DNA of 64,000 nt from Climacium dendroides (taxonomy: Eukaryota; Streptophyta; Bryopsida; Hypnales; Climaciaceae). Numbering within the stretch: position 1 is the first letter of the stretch; each line of letters begins with the position of its first letter. The stretch covers positions 38,501 to 102,500 of the forward strand of contig CATNNA010000076.1 of assembly GCA_950106755.1 (NCBI GenBank). The letters are read 5' to 3'. Both the position numbers and the translations under genes were made by a program. Below, piece after piece: positions 26,913 through 41,398 of the stretch. The notes under the pieces are model-generated. The model saw nothing but the letters and a program-made list of their open reading frames with translations. It did not search any database and was not told the DNA's origin.

Positions 26913-29765
26913 GTGCAAGTTGCAATTATTCATAAAGTCACCAATTCCAAAAAAATGCAATTGGTGGTCACTTTGAATGACCTCGAACGTGAAAGTAAAA
27001 ATTCGGGCATGAACCTAGTTCTGTACTTTAGTGTCCAACAAAATGTTACCTCATCAAATTCACGTAAAAAAAAAATGGGAAACATGTTGTGCAAGTTGCA
27101 ATTATTCATAAAGTCACCAATTCCAAAAAAATGCAATTGGTGGTCACTTTGAATGACCTCGAACGTGAAAGTAAAAATTCGGACATGAACCTAGTTCTGT
27201 ACTTTAGTGTCCAACAAAATGTTACCTCATCAAATTCACGTAAAAAAAAAATGGGAAACATGTTGTGCAAGTTGCAATTATTCATAAAGTCACCAATTCC
27301 AAAAAAATGCAATTGGTGGTCACTTTGAATGACCTCGAACGTGAAAGTAAAAATTAGGACATGAACCTAGTTCTGTACTTTAGTGTCCAACAAAATGTTA
27401 CCTCATCAAATTCACGTAAAAAAAAATGGGAAACATGTTGTGCAAGTTGCAATTATTCATAAAGTCACCAATTCCAAAAAAATGCAATTGGTGGTCACTT
27501 TGAATGCCCTCGTACATGAAAGTAAAAATTGGGGCATGAACCTAGCCCTGTACTTTAGTGTCCAACAAAATGTTACCTCATCAAATTCACGTAAAAAAAA
27601 ATGGGAAACATGTTGTGCAAGTTGCAATTATTCATAAAGTCACCAATTCCAAAAAAATGCAATTGGTGGTCACTTTGAATGCCCTCGTACATGAAAGTAA
27701 AAATTGGGGCATGAACCTAGCCCTGTACTTTAGTGTCCAACAAAATGTTACCTCATCAAATTCACGTAAAAAAAAATGGGAAACATGTTGTGCAAGTTGC
27801 AATTATTCATAAAGTCACCAATTCCAAAAAAATGCAATTGGTGGTCACTTTGAATGACCTCGTACATGAAAGTAAAAATTGGGGCATGAACCTAGCCCTG
27901 TACTTTAGTGTCCAACAAAATGTAACCTCATAAAATTCACGTAAAAAAAAAATGGGAAACATGTTGTGCAAGTTGCAATTATTCATAAAGTCATGAACTC
28001 AAAAAAAATGCAATTGGTGGTCACTTTGAATGACCTCGAACGTGAAAGTAAAAATTAGGACATGAACCTAGTTCTGTACTTTAGTGTCCAACAAAATGTT
28101 ACCTCATCAAATTCACGTAAAAAAAAAATGGGAAACATGTTGTGCAAGTTGCAATTATTCATAAAGTCACCAATTCCAAAAAAATGCAATTGGTGGTCAC
28201 TTTGAATGACCTCGAACGTGAAAGTAAAAATTAGGACATGAACCTAGTTCTGTACTTTAGTGTCCAACAAAATGTTACCTCATCAAATTCACGTAAAAAA
28301 AAATGGGAAACATGTTGTGCAAGTTGCAATTATTCATAAAGTCACCAATTCCAAAAAAATGCAATTGGTGGTCACTTTGAATGACCTCGTACATGAAAGT
28401 AAAAATTGGGGCATGAACCTAGCCCTGTACTTTAGTGTCCAACAAAATGTTACGTCATCAAATTCACGTAAAAAAAAATGGGAAACATGTTGTGCAAGTT
28501 GCAATTATTCATAAAGTCATGAATTCAAAAAAAATGCAATTGGTGGTCACTTTGAATGACCTCGTACGTGAAAGTAAAAATTGGGGCATGAACCTAGTTC
28601 TGTACTTTAGTGTCCAACAAAATGTTACCTCATCAAATTCACGTAAAAAAAAATGGGAAACATGTTGTGCAAGTTGCAATTATTCATAAAGTCACCAATT
28701 CCAAAAAAATGCAATTGGTGGTCACTTTCAATGCCCTCGTACATGAAAGTAAAAACTGGGGCATGAACCTAGTTCTGTACTTTAGTGTCCAACAAAATGT
28801 TACTTCATCAAATTCACGTAAAAAAAAATGGGAAACATGTTGTGCAAGTTGCAATTATTCATAAAGTCATGAATTCAAAAAAAATGCAATTCGTGGTCAC
28901 TTTGAATGCCCTCGTACATGAAAGTAAAAATTAGGACATGAACCTAGTTCTGTACTTTAGTGTCCAACAAAATGTTACCTCATCAAATTCACGTAAAAAA
29001 AAATGGGAAACATGTTGTGCAAGTTGCAATTATTCATAAAGTCATGAATTCAAAAAAAATGCAATTGGTGGTCACTTTGAATGACCTCGTACATGAAAGT
29101 AAAAATTAGGACATGAACCTAGTTCTGTACTTTAGTGTCCAACAAAATGTTACCTCATCAAATTCACGTAAAAAAAAATGGGAAACATGTTGTGCAAGTT
29201 GCAATTATTCATAAAGTCACCAATTCCAAAAAAATGCAATTGGTGGTCACTTTAAATGCCCTCGTACATGAAAGTAAAAATTGGGGCATGAACCTAGTTC
29301 TGTACTTTAGTGTCCAACAAAATGTTACTTCATCAAATTCACGTAAAAAAAAATGGGAAACATGTTGTGCAAGTTGCAATTATTCATAAAGTCACCAATT
29401 CCAAAAAAATGCAATTGGTGGTCACTTTCAATGCCCTCGTACATGAAAGTAAAAATTGGCGCATGAACCTAGTTCTGTACTTTAGTGTCCAACAAAATGT
29501 TACTTCATCAAATTCACGTAAAAAAAAATGGGAAACATGTTGTGCAAGTTGCAATTATTCATAAAGTCATAAATTCAAAAAAAATGCAATTGGTGGTCAC
29601 TTTGAATGACCTTGTACATGAAAGTAAAAATTGGGGCATGAACCTAGCCCTATACTTTAGTGTCCAACAAAATGTAACCTCATAAAATTCACGTAAAAAA
29701 AAAATGGGAAACATGTTGTGCAAGTTGCAATTATTCATAAAGTCACCAATTCCAAAAAAATGCAA
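26913..29765 (+). repeat. Diverged island of the satellite array
   Basis: These ~16 monomers carry a dense set of single-copy substitutions: TTCGGGC (27004), TTCGGAC (27180), TTACGTCATC (28454), AAAACTGGGG (28756), AATTCGTGG (28892), TTGGCGC (29460), CATAAATTC (29571) and CCCTATAC (29652). Elsewhere most variants are shared by several blocks. Accumulation of private changes is expected where unequal exchange and conversion are rare, so this looks like the least homogenised part of the window. Confidence 0.7.
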
Positions 29766-32641
29766 TTGGTGGTCACTTTGAATGACCTCGAACGTGAAAG
29801 TAAAAATTAGGGCATGAACCTAGTTCTGTACTTTAGTGTCCAACAAAATGTTACCTCATCAAATTCACGTAAAAAAAAAATGGGAAACATGTTGTGCAAG
29901 TTGCAATTATTCATAAAGTCACCAATTCCAAAAAAATGCAATTGGTGGTCACTTTGAATGACCTCGAACGTGAAAGTAAAAATTAGGGCATGAACCTAGT
30001 TCTGTACTTTAGTGTCCAACAAAATGTTACCTCATCAAATTCACGTAAAAAAAAATGGGAAACATGTTGTGCAAGTTGCAATTATTCATAAAGTCACCAA
30101 TTCCAAAAAAATGCAATTGGTGGTCACTTTGAATGACCTCGTACATGAAAGTAAAAATTGGGGCATGAACCTAGCCCTGTACTTTAGTGTCCAACAAAAT
30201 GTTACCTCATCAAATTCACGTAAAAAAAAATGGGAAACATGTTGTGCAAGTTGCAATTATTCATAAAGTCATGAACTCAAAAAAAATGCAATTGGTGGTC
30301 ACTTTGAATGACCTCGTACGTGAAAGTAAAAATTGGGGCATGAACCTAGCCCTGTACTTTAGTGTCCAACAAAATGTTACTTCATCAAATTCACGTAAAA
30401 AAAAATGGGAAACATGTTGTGCAAGTTGCAATTATTCATAAAGTCACCAATTCCAAAAAAATGCAATTGGTGGTCACTTTGAATGACCTCGTACATGAAA
30501 GTAAAAATTGGGGCATGAACCTAGCCCTGTACTTTAGTGTCCAACAAAATGTTACCTCATCAAATTCACGTAAAAAAAAATGGGAAACATGTTGTGCAAG
30601 TTGCAATTATTCATAAAGTCATGAACTCAAAAAAAATGCAATTGGTGGTCACTTTGAATGACCTCGTACGTGAAAGTAAAAATTGGGGCATGAACCTAGC
30701 CCTGTACGTTAGTGTCCAACAAAATGTTACTTCATCAAATTCACGTAAAAAAAAATGGGAAACATGTTGTGCAAGTTGCAATTATTCATAAAGTCACCAA
30801 TTCCAAAAAAATGCAATTGGTGGTCACTTTAAATGCCCTCGTACGTGAAAGTAAAAATTGGGGCATGAACCTAGCCCTGTACTTTAGTGTCCAACAAAAT
30901 GTTACCTCATCAAATTCACGTAAAAAAAAATGGGAAACATGTTGTGCAAGTTGCAATTATTCATAAAGTCACCAATTCCAAAAAAATGCAATTGGTGGTC
31001 ACTTTAAATGCCCTCGTACATGAAAGTAAAAATTGGGGCATGAACCTAGCCCTGTACTTTAGTGTCCAACAAAATGTTACCTCATCAAATTCACGTAAAA
31101 AAAAAATGGGAAACATGTTGTGCAAGTTGCAATTATTCATAAAGTCACCAATTCCAAAAAAATGCAATTGGTGGTCACTTTCAATGCCCTCGTACATGAA
31201 AGTAAAAATTGGGGCATGAACCTAGTTCTGTACTTTAGTGTCCAACAAAATGTTACCTCATCAAATTCACGTAAAAAAAAATGGGAAACATGTTGTGCAA
31301 GTTGCAATTATTCATAAAGTCATGAATTCAAAAAAAATGCAATTGGTGGTCACTTTGAATGACCTTGTACATGAAAGTAAAAATTGGGGCATGAACCTAG
31401 CCCGATACTTTAGTGTCCAACAAAATGTAACCTCATAAAATTCACGTAAAAAAAAAATGGGAAACATGTTGTGCAAGTTGCAATTATTCATAAAGTCACC
31501 AATTCCAAAAAAATGCAATTGGTGGTCACTTTGAATGACCTCGAACGTGAAAGTAAAAATTAGGGCATGAACCTAGTTCTGTACTTTAGTGTCCAACAAA
31601 ATGTTACCTCATCAAATTCACGTAAAAAAAAAATGGGAAACATGTTGTGCAAGTTGCAATTATTCATAAAGTCACCAATTCCAAAAAAATGCAATTGGTG
31701 GTCACTTTGAATGACCTCGAACGTGAAAGTAAAAATTAGGACATGAACCTAGTTCTGTACTTTAGTGTCCAACAAAATGTTACCTCATCAAATTCACGTA
31801 AAAAAAAAATGGGAAACATGTTGTGCAAGTTGCAATTATTCATAAAGTCACCAATTCCAAAAAAATGCAATTGGTGGTCACTTTGAATGACCTCGAACGT
31901 GAAAGTAAAAATTAGGACATGAACCTAGTTCTGTACTTTAGTGTCCAACAAAATGTTACCTCATCAAATTCACGTAAAAAAAAATGGGAAACATGTTGTG
32001 CAAGTTGCAATTATTCATAAAGTCACCAATTCCAAAAAAATGCAATTGGTGGTCACTTTCAATGCCCTCGTACATGAAAGTAAAAATTGGGGCATGAACC
32101 TAGTTCTGTACTTTAGTGTCCAACAAAATGTTACCTCATCAAATTCACGTAAAAAAAAAATGGGAAACATGTTGTGCAAGTTGCAATTATTCATAAAGTC
32201 ACCAATTCCAAAAAAATGCAATTGGTGGTCACTTTGAATGACCTCGAACGTGAAAGTAAAAATTAGGACATGAACCTAGTTCTGTACTTTAGTGTCCAAC
32301 AAAATGTTACCTCATCAAATTCACGTAAAAAAAAATGGGAAACATGTTGTGCAAGTTGCAATTATTCATAAAGTCACCAATTCCAAAAAAATGCAATTGG
32401 TGGTCACTTTGAATGACCTCGAACGTGAAAGTAAAAATTAGGACATGAACCTAGTTCTGTACTTTAGTGTCCAACAAAATGTTACCTCATCAAATTCACG
32501 TAAAAAAAAATGGGAAACATGTTGTGCAAGTTGCAATTATTCATAAAGTCACCAATTCCAAAAAAATGCAATTGGTGGTCACTTTGAATGACCTCGTACG
32601 TGAAAGTAAAAATTGGGGCATGAACCTAGGCCTGTACTTTA

Positions 32642-34217
32642 GTGTCCAACAAAATGTTACTTCATCAAATTCACGTAAAAAAAAATGGGAAACATGTTGT
32701 GCAAGTTGCAATTATTCATAAAGTCACCAATTCCAAAAAAATGCAATTGGTGGTCACTTTAAATGCCCTCGTACGTGAAAGTAAAAATTGGGGCATGAAC
32801 CTAGCCCTGTACTTTAGTGTCCAACAAAATGTTACCTCATCAAATTCACGTAAAAAAAAATGGGAAACATGTTGTGCAAGTTGCAATTATTCATAAAGTC
32901 ACCAATTCCAAAAAAATGCAATTGGTGGTCACTTTGAATGCCCTCGTACATGAAAGTAAAAATTGGGGCATGAACCTAGTTCTGTACTTTAGTGTCCAAC
33001 AAAATGTTACTTCATCAAATTCACGTAAAAAAAAATGGGAAACATGTTGTGCAAGTTGCAATTATTCATAAAGTCATGAATTCAAAAAAAATGCAATTGG
33101 TGGTCACTTTGAATGACCTTGTACATGAAAGTAAAAATTGGGGCATGAACCTAGTTCTGTACTTTAGTGTCCAACAAAATGTTACTTCATAAAATTCACG
33201 TAAAAAAAAATGGGAAACATGTTGTGCAAGTTGCAATTATTCATAAAGTCACCAATTCCAAAAAAATGCAATTGGTGGTCACTTTCAATGCCCTCGTACA
33301 TGAAACTAAAAATTGGGGCATGAACCTAGTTCTGTACTTTAGTGTCCAACAAAATGTTACTTCATCAAATTCACGTAAAAAAAAATGGGAAACATGTTGT
33401 GCAAGTTGCAATTATTCATAAAGTCATGAATTCAAAAAAAATGCAATTGGTGGTCACTTTGAATGCCCTCGTACATGAAAGTAAAAATTGGGGCATGAAC
33501 CTAGCCCTGTACTTTAGTGTCCAACAAAATGTTACTTCATCAAATTCACGTAAAAAAAAAATGGGAAACATGTTGTGCAAGTTGCAATTATTCATAAAGT
33601 CACCAATTCCAAAAAAATGCAATTGGTGGTCACTTTGAATGACCTCGAACGTGAAAGTAAAAATTAGGGCATGAACCTAGCCCTGTACTTTAGTGTCCAA
33701 CAAAATGTTACCTCATCAAATTCACGTAAAAAAAAATGGGAAACATGTTGTGCAAGTTGCAATTATTCATAAAGTCACCAATTCCAAAAAAATGCAATTG
33801 GTGGTCACTTTGAATGACCTCGTACATGAAAGTAAAAATTGGGGCATGAACCTAGCCCTGTACTTTAGTGTCCAACAAAATGTTACCTCATCAAATTCAC
33901 GTAAAACAAAATGGGAAACATGTTGTGCAAGTTGCAATTATTCATAAAGTCATGAACTCAAAAAAAATGCAATTGGTGGTCACTTTGAATGACCTCGTAC
34001 GTGAAAGTAAAAATTGGGGCATGAACCTAGCCCTGTACTTTAGTGTCCAACAAAATGTTACTTCATCAAATTCACGTAAAAAAAAATGGGAAACATGTTG
34101 TGCAAGTTGCAATTATTCATAAAGTCACCAATTCCAAAAAAATGCAATTGGTGGTCACTTTGAATGACCTCGTACGTGAAAGTAAAAATTGGGGCATGAA
34201 CCTAGGCCTGTACTTTA
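32642..34217 (+). repeat. Nine-monomer tandem unit, copy 1 (1576 bp)
   Basis: Repeats at offset 1576 in the next unit. Tags are AAAACAAAA at 33907 (a C interrupting the A-run) and GAAACT at 33306, recurring at 35483 and 34882. One clear difference is TTACTTC at 33536 against TTACCTC at 35112. Confidence 0.78.
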
Positions 34218-36669
34218 GTGTCCAACAAAATGTTACTTCATCAAATTCACGTAAAAAAAAATGGGAAACATGTTGTGCAAGTTGCAATTATTCATAAAGT
34301 CACCAATTCCAAAAAAATGCAATTGGTGGTCACTTTAAATGCCCTCGTACGTGAAAGTAAAAATTGGGGCATGAACCTAGCCCTGTACTTTAGTGTCCAA
34401 CAAAATGTTACCTCATCAAATTCACGTAAAAAAAAATGGGAAACATGTTGTGCAAGTTGCAATTATTCATAAAGTCACCAATTCCAAAAAAATGCAATTG
34501 GTGGTCACTTTGAATGCCCTCGTACATGAAAGTAAAAATTGGGGCATGAACCTAGTTCTGTACTTTAGTGTCCAACAAAATGTTACTTCATCAAATTCAC
34601 GTAAAAAAAAATGGGAAACATGTTGTGCAAGTTGCAATTATTCATAAAGTCATGAATTCAAAAAAAATGCAATTGGTGGTCACTTTGAATGACCTTGTAC
34701 ATGAAAGTAAAAATTGGGGCATGAACCTAGTTCTGTACTTTAGTGTCCAACAAAATGTTACTTCATAAAATTCACGTAAAAAAAAATGGGAAACATGTTG
34801 TGCAAGTTGCAATTATTCATAAAGTCACCAATTCCAAAAAAATGCAATTGGTGGTCACTTTCAATGCCCTCGTACATGAAACTAAAAATTGGGGCATGAA
34901 CCTAGTTCTGTACTTTAGTGTCCAACAAAATGTTACTTCATCAAATTCACGTAAAAAAAAATGGGAAACATGTTGTGCAAGTTGCAATTATTCATAAAGT
35001 CATGAATTCAAAAAAAATGCAATTGGTGGTCACTTTGAATGCCCTCGTACATGAAAGTAAAAATTGGGGCATGAACCTAGCCCTGTACTTTAGTGTCCAA
35101 CAAAATGTTACCTCATCAAATTCACGTAAAAAAAAAATGGGAAACATGTTGTGCAAGTTGCAATTATTCATAAAGTCACCAATTCCAAAAAAATGCAATT
35201 GGTGGTCACTTTGAATGACCTCGAACGTGAAAGTAAAAATTAGGGCATGAACCTAGCCCTGTACTTTAGTGTCCAACAAAATGTTACCTCATCAAATTCA
35301 CGTAAAAAAAAATGGGAAACATGTTGTGCAAGTTGCAATTATTCATAAAGTCACCAATTCCAAAAAAATGCAATTGGTGGTCACTTTGAATGACCTCGTA
35401 CATGAAAGTAAAAATTGGGGCATGAACCTAGCCCTGTACTTTAGTGTCCAACAAAATGTTACCTCATCAAATTCACGTAAAACAAAATGGGAAACATGTT
35501 GTGCAAGTTGCAATTATTCATAAAGTCATGAACTCAAAAAAAATGCAATTGGTGGTCACTTTGAATGACCTCGTACGTGAAAGTAAAAATTGGGGCATGA
35601 ACCTAGCCCTGTACTTTAGTGTCCAACAAAATGTTACTTCATCAAATTCACGTAAAAAAAAATGGGAAACATGTTGTGCAAGTTGCAATTATTCATAAAG
35701 TCACCAATTCCAAAAAAATGCAATTGGTGGTCACTTTAAATGCCCTCGTACGTGAAAGTAAAAATTGGGGCATGAACCTAGCCCTGTACTTTAGTGTCCA
35801 ACAAAATGTTACCTCATCAAATTCACGTAAAAAAAAATGGGAAACATGTTGTGCAAGTTGCAATTATTCATAAAGTCACCAATTCCAAAAAAATGCAATT
35901 GGTGGTCACTTTCAATGCCCTCGTACATGAAAGTAAAAATTGGGGCATGAACCTAGTTCTGTACTTTAGTGTCCAACAAAATGTTACTTCATCAAATTCA
36001 CGTAAAAAAAAATGGGAAACATGTTGTGCAAGTTGCAATTATTCATAAAGTCATGAATTCAAAAAAAATGCAATTGGTGGTCACTTTGAATGACCTTGTA
36101 CATGAAAGTAAAAATTGGGGCATGAACCTAGTTCTGTACTTTAGTGTCCAACAAAATGTTACTTCATCAAATTCACGTAAAAAAAAATGGGAAACATGTT
36201 GTGCAAGTTGCAATTATTCATAAAGTCACCAATTCCAAAAAAATGCAATTGGTGGTCACTTTCAATGCCCTCGTACATGAAAGTAAAAATTGGGGCATGA
36301 ACCTAGTTCTGTACTTTAGTGTCCAACAAAATGTTACTTCATCAAATTCACGTAAAAAAAAATGGGAAACATGTTGTGCAAGTTGCAATTATTCATAAAG
36401 TCACCAATTCCAAAAAAATGCAATTGGTGGTCACTTTGAATGACCTTGTACATGAAAGTAAAAATTGGGGCATGAACCTAGCCCGATACTTTAGTGTCCA
36501 ACAAAATGTAACCTCATAAAATTCACGTAAAAAAAAAATGGGAAACATGTTGTGCAAGTTGCAATTATTCATAAAGTCATGAATTCAAAAAAAATGCAAT
36601 TGGTGGTCACTTTGAATGACCTTGTACATGAAAGTAAAAATTGGGGCATGAACCTAGTTCTGTACTTTA
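34218..36669 (+). repeat. Fourteen-monomer tandem unit, copy 1 (2452 bp)
   Basis: Repeats immediately at 36670-39121 with offset 2452. Tags GAAACT at 34882 and AAAACAAAA at 35483 recur at 37334 and 37935. Its left part is also the second copy of the nine-monomer unit, so two duplication steps of different period are superimposed. Confidence 0.8.
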
Positions 36670-39121
36670 GTGTCCAACAAAATGTTACTTCATCAAATTC
36701 ACGTAAAAAAAAATGGGAAACATGTTGTGCAAGTTGCAATTATTCATAAAGTCACCAATTCCAAAAAAATGCAATTGGTGGTCACTTTAAATGCCCTCGT
36801 ACGTGAAAGTAAAAATTGGGGCATGAACCTAGCCCTGTACTTTAGTGTCCAACAAAATGTTACCTCATCAAATTCACGTAAAAAAAAATGGGAAACATGT
36901 TGTGCAAGTTGCAATTATTCATAAAGTCACCAATTCCAAAAAAATGCAATTGGTGGTCACTTTGAATGCCCTCGTACATGAAAGTAAAAATTGGGGCATG
37001 AACCTAGTTCTGTACTTTAGTGTCCAACAAAATGTTACTTCATCAAATTCACGTAAAAAAAAATGGGAAACATGTTGTGCAAGTTGCAATTATTCATAAA
37101 GTCATGAATTCAAAAAAAATGCAATTGGTGGTCACTTTGAATGACCTTGTACATGAAAGTAAAAATTGGGGCATGAACCTAGTTCTGTACTTTAGTGTCC
37201 AACAAAATGTTACTTCATAAAATTCACGTAAAAAAAAATGGGAAACATGTTGTGCAAGTTGCAATTATTCATAAAGTCACCAATTCCAAAAAAATGCAAT
37301 TGGTGGTCACTTTCAATGCCCTCGTACATGAAACTAAAAATTGGGGCATGAACCTAGTTCTGTACTTTAGTGTCCAACAAAATGTTACTTCATCAAATTC
37401 ACGTAAAAAAAAATGGGAAACATGTTGTGCAAGTTGCAATTATTCATAAAGTCATGAATTCAAAAAAAATGCAATTGGTGGTCACTTTGAATGCCCTCGT
37501 ACATGAAAGTAAAAATTGGGGCATGAACCTAGCCCTGTACTTTAGTGTCCAACAAAATGTTACCTCATCAAATTCACGTAAAAAAAAAATGGGAAACATG
37601 TTGTGCAAGTTGCAATTATTCATAAAGTCACCAATTCCAAAAAAATGCAATTGGTGGTCACTTTGAATGACCTCGAACGTGAAAGTAAAAATTAGGGCAT
37701 GAACCTAGCCCTGTACTTTAGTGTCCAACAAAATGTTACCTCATCAAATTCACGTAAAAAAAAATGGGAAACATGTTGTGCAAGTTGCAATTATTCATAA
37801 AGTCACCAATTCCAAAAAAATGCAATTGGTGGTCACTTTGAATGACCTCGTACATGAAAGTAAAAATTGGGGCATGAACCTAGCCCTGTACTTTAGTGTC
37901 CAACAAAATGTTACCTCATCAAATTCACGTAAAACAAAATGGGAAACATGTTGTGCAAGTTGCAATTATTCATAAAGTCATGAACTCAAAAAAAATGCAA
38001 TTGGTGGTCACTTTGAATGACCTCGTACGTGAAAGTAAAAATTGGGGCATGAACCTAGCCCTGTACTTTAGTGTCCAACAAAATGTTACTTCATCAAATT
38101 CACGTAAAAAAAAATGGGAAACATGTTGTGCAAGTTGCAATTATTCATAAAGTCACCAATTCCAAAAAAATGCAATTGGTGGTCACTTTAAATGCCCTCG
38201 TACGTGAAAGTAAAAATTGGGGCATGAACCTAGCCCTGTACTTTAGTGTCCAACAAAATGTTACCTCATCAAATTCACGTAAAAAAAAATGGGAAACATG
38301 TTGTGCAAGTTGCAATTATTCATAAAGTCACCAATTCCAAAAAAATGCAATTGGTGGTCACTTTCAATGCCCTCGTACATGAAAGTAAAAATTGGGGCAT
38401 GAACCTAGTTCTGTACTTTAGTGTCCAACAAAATGTTACTTCATCAAATTCACGTAAAAAAAAATGGGAAACATGTTGTGCAAGTTGCAATTATTCATAA
38501 AGTCATGAATTCAAAAAAAATGCAATTGGTGGTCACTTTGAATGACCTTGTACATGAAAGTAAAAATTGGGGCATGAACCTAGTTCTGTACTTTAGTGTC
38601 CAACAAAATGTTACTTCATCAAATTCACGTAAAAAAAAATGGGAAACATGTTGTGCAAGTTGCAATTATTCATAAAGTCACCAATTCCAAAAAAATGCAA
38701 TTGGTGGTCACTTTCAATGCCCTCGTACATGAAAGTAAAAATTGGGGCATGAACCTAGTTCTGTACTTTAGTGTCCAACAAAATGTTACTTCATCAAATT
38801 CACGTAAAAAAAAATGGGAAACATGTTGTGCAAGTTGCAATTATTCATAAAGTCACCAATTCCAAAAAAATGCAATTGGTGGTCACTTTGAATGACCTTG
38901 TACATGAAAGTAAAAATTGGGGCATGAACCTAGCCCGATACTTTAGTGTCCAACAAAATGTAACCTCATAAAATTCACGTAAAAAAAAAATGGGAAACAT
39001 GTTGTGCAAGTTGCAATTATTCATAAAGTCATGAATTCAAAAAAAATGCAATTGGTGGTCACTTTGAATGACCTTGTACATGAAAGTAAAAATTGGGGCA
39101 TGAACCTAGTTCTGTACTTTA
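36670..39121 (+). repeat. Fourteen-monomer tandem unit, copy 2 (2452 bp)
   Basis: Second copy at offset 2452, matching in subtype order and in 9/10-A states. The match stops early in the monomer at 39122, which has TCGTACATG and TTCTGTAC where 36670 has TCGTACGTG and CCCTGTAC. Confidence 0.8.
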
Positions 39122-39354
39122 GTGTCCAACAAAATGTTACTTCATCAAATTCACGTAAAAAAAAATGGGAAACATGTTGTGCAAGTTGCAATTATTCATA
39201 AAGTCACCAATTCCAAAAAAATGCAATTGGTGGTCACTTTAAATGCCCTCGTACATGAAAGTAAAAATTGGGGCATGAACCTAGTTCTGTACTTTAGTGT
39301 CCAACAAAATGTTACCTCATCAAATTCACGTAAAAAAAAAATGGGAAACATGTT

Positions 39355-40890
39355 GTGCAAGTTGCAATTATTCATAAAGTCACCAATTCCAAAAAAATGC
39401 AATTGGTGGTCACTTTCAATGACCACGTACTTGAAAGTAAAAATTGGGGCATGAACCTAGCCCTGTACTTTAGTGTCCAACAAAATGTTACCTCATCAAA
39501 TTCACGTAAAAAAAAATGGGAAACATGTTGTGCAAGTTGCAATTATTCATAAAGTCATGAACTCAAAAAAAATGCAATTGGTGGTCACTTTGAATGACCT
39601 CGTACGTGAAAGTAAAAATTGGGGCATGAACCTAGCCCTGTACTTTAGTGTCCAACAAAATGTTACCTCATCAAATTCACGTAAAAAAAAATGGGAAACA
39701 TGTTGTGCAAGTTGCAATTATTCATAAAGTCACCAATTCCAAAAAAATGCAATTGGTGGTCACTTTGAATGCCCTCGTACATGAAACTAAAAATTGGGGC
39801 ATGAACCTAGTTCTGTACTTTAGTGTCCAACAAAATGTTACTTCATCAAATTCACGTAAAAAAAAATGGGAAACATGTTGTGCAAGTTGCAATTATTCAT
39901 AAAGTCATGAATTCAAAAAAAATGCAATTGGTGGTCACTTTAAATGCCCTCGTACATGAAAGTAAAAATTGGGGCATGAACCTAGCCCTGTACTTTAGTG
40001 TCCAACAAAATGTTACCTCATCAAATTCACGTAAAAAAAAATGGGAAACATGTTGTGCAAGTTGCAATTATTCATAAAGTCATGAATTCAAAAAAAATGC
40101 AATTGGTGGTCACTTTGAATGCCCTCGTACATGAAAGTAAAAATTGGGGCATGAACCTAGCCCTGTACTTTAGTGTCCAACAAAATGTTACCTCATCAAA
40201 TTCACGTAAAAAAAAAATGGGAAACATGTTGTGCAAGTTGCAATTATTCATAAAGTCACCAATTCCAAAAAAATGCAATTGGTGGTCACTTTGAATGACC
40301 TCGAACGTGAAAGTAAAAATTAGGGCATGAACCTAGCCCTGTACTTTAGTGTCCAACAAAATGTTACCTCATCAAATTCACGTAAAAAAAAATGGGAAAC
40401 ATGTTGTGCAAGTTGCAATTATTCATAAAGTCACCAATTCCAAAAAAATGCAATTGGTGGTCACTTTGAATGACCTCGTACATGAAAGTAAAAATTGGGG
40501 CATGAACCTAGCCCTGTACTTTAGTGTCCAACAAAATGTTACCTCATCAAATTCACGTAAAAAAAAATGGGAAACATGTTGTGCAAGTTGCAATTATTCA
40601 TAAAGTCACCAATTCCAAAAAAATGCAATTGGTGGTCACTTTCAATGCCCTCGTACATGAAAGTAAAAATTGGGGCATGAACCTAGTTCTGTACTTTAGT
40701 GTCCAACAAAATGTTACTTCATCAAATTCACGTAAAAAAAAATGGGAAACATGTTGTGCAAGTTGCAATTATTCATAAAGTCATGAATTCAAAAAAAATG
40801 CAATTGGTGGTCACTTTGAATGACCTTGTACATGAAAGTAAAAATTGGGGCATGAACCTAGTTCTGTACTTTAGTGTCCAACAAAATGTT
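39355..40890 (+). repeat. Sixteen-monomer-offset duplication, copy 1
   Basis: About 1.5 kb aligns to 42158-43690 at offset 2803. Both contain the CACGTACTTG subtype, followed by a GAAACT monomer (39787 and 42590). At the CAATTC/G site copy 1 has C and copy 2 has A (42193), while eight other copies of the subtype have G. Confidence 0.72.
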
Positions 40891-41398
40891 ACTTCATAAA
40901 ATTCACGTAAAAAAAAATGGGAAACATGTTGTGCAAGTTGCAATTATTCATAAAGTCACCAATTCCAAAAAAATGCAATTGGTGGTCACTTTCAATGCCC
41001 TCGTACATGAAACTAAAAATTGGGGCATGAACCTAGTTCTGTACTTTAGTGTCCAACAAAATGTTACTTCATCAAATTCACGTAAAAAAAAATGGGAAAC
41101 ATGTTGTGCAAGTTGCAATTATTCATAAAGTCATGAATTCAAAAAAAATGCAATTGGTGGTCACTTTGAATGACCTTGTACATGAAAGTAAAAATTGGGG
41201 CATGAACCTAGTTCTGTACTTTAGTGTCCAACAAAATGTTACTTCATAAAATTCACGTAAAAAAAAATGGGAAACATGTTGTGCAAGTTGCAATTATTCA
41301 TAAAGTCACCAATTCAAAAAAAATGCAATTGGTGGTCACTTTCAATGCCCTCGTACATGAAACTAAAAATTGGGGCATGAACCTAGTTCTGTACTTTA
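40699..41398 (+). repeat. Dimer duplicated in tandem (2 x 350 bp)
   Basis: Monomers at 40699 and 40874 recur at 41049 and 41224. The second monomer of each pair has the rare TTACTTCATA form and GAAACT (41013 and 41363). The later copy has CACCAATTCA near 41315 instead of CACCAATTCC, a single-base difference. Confidence 0.75.
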
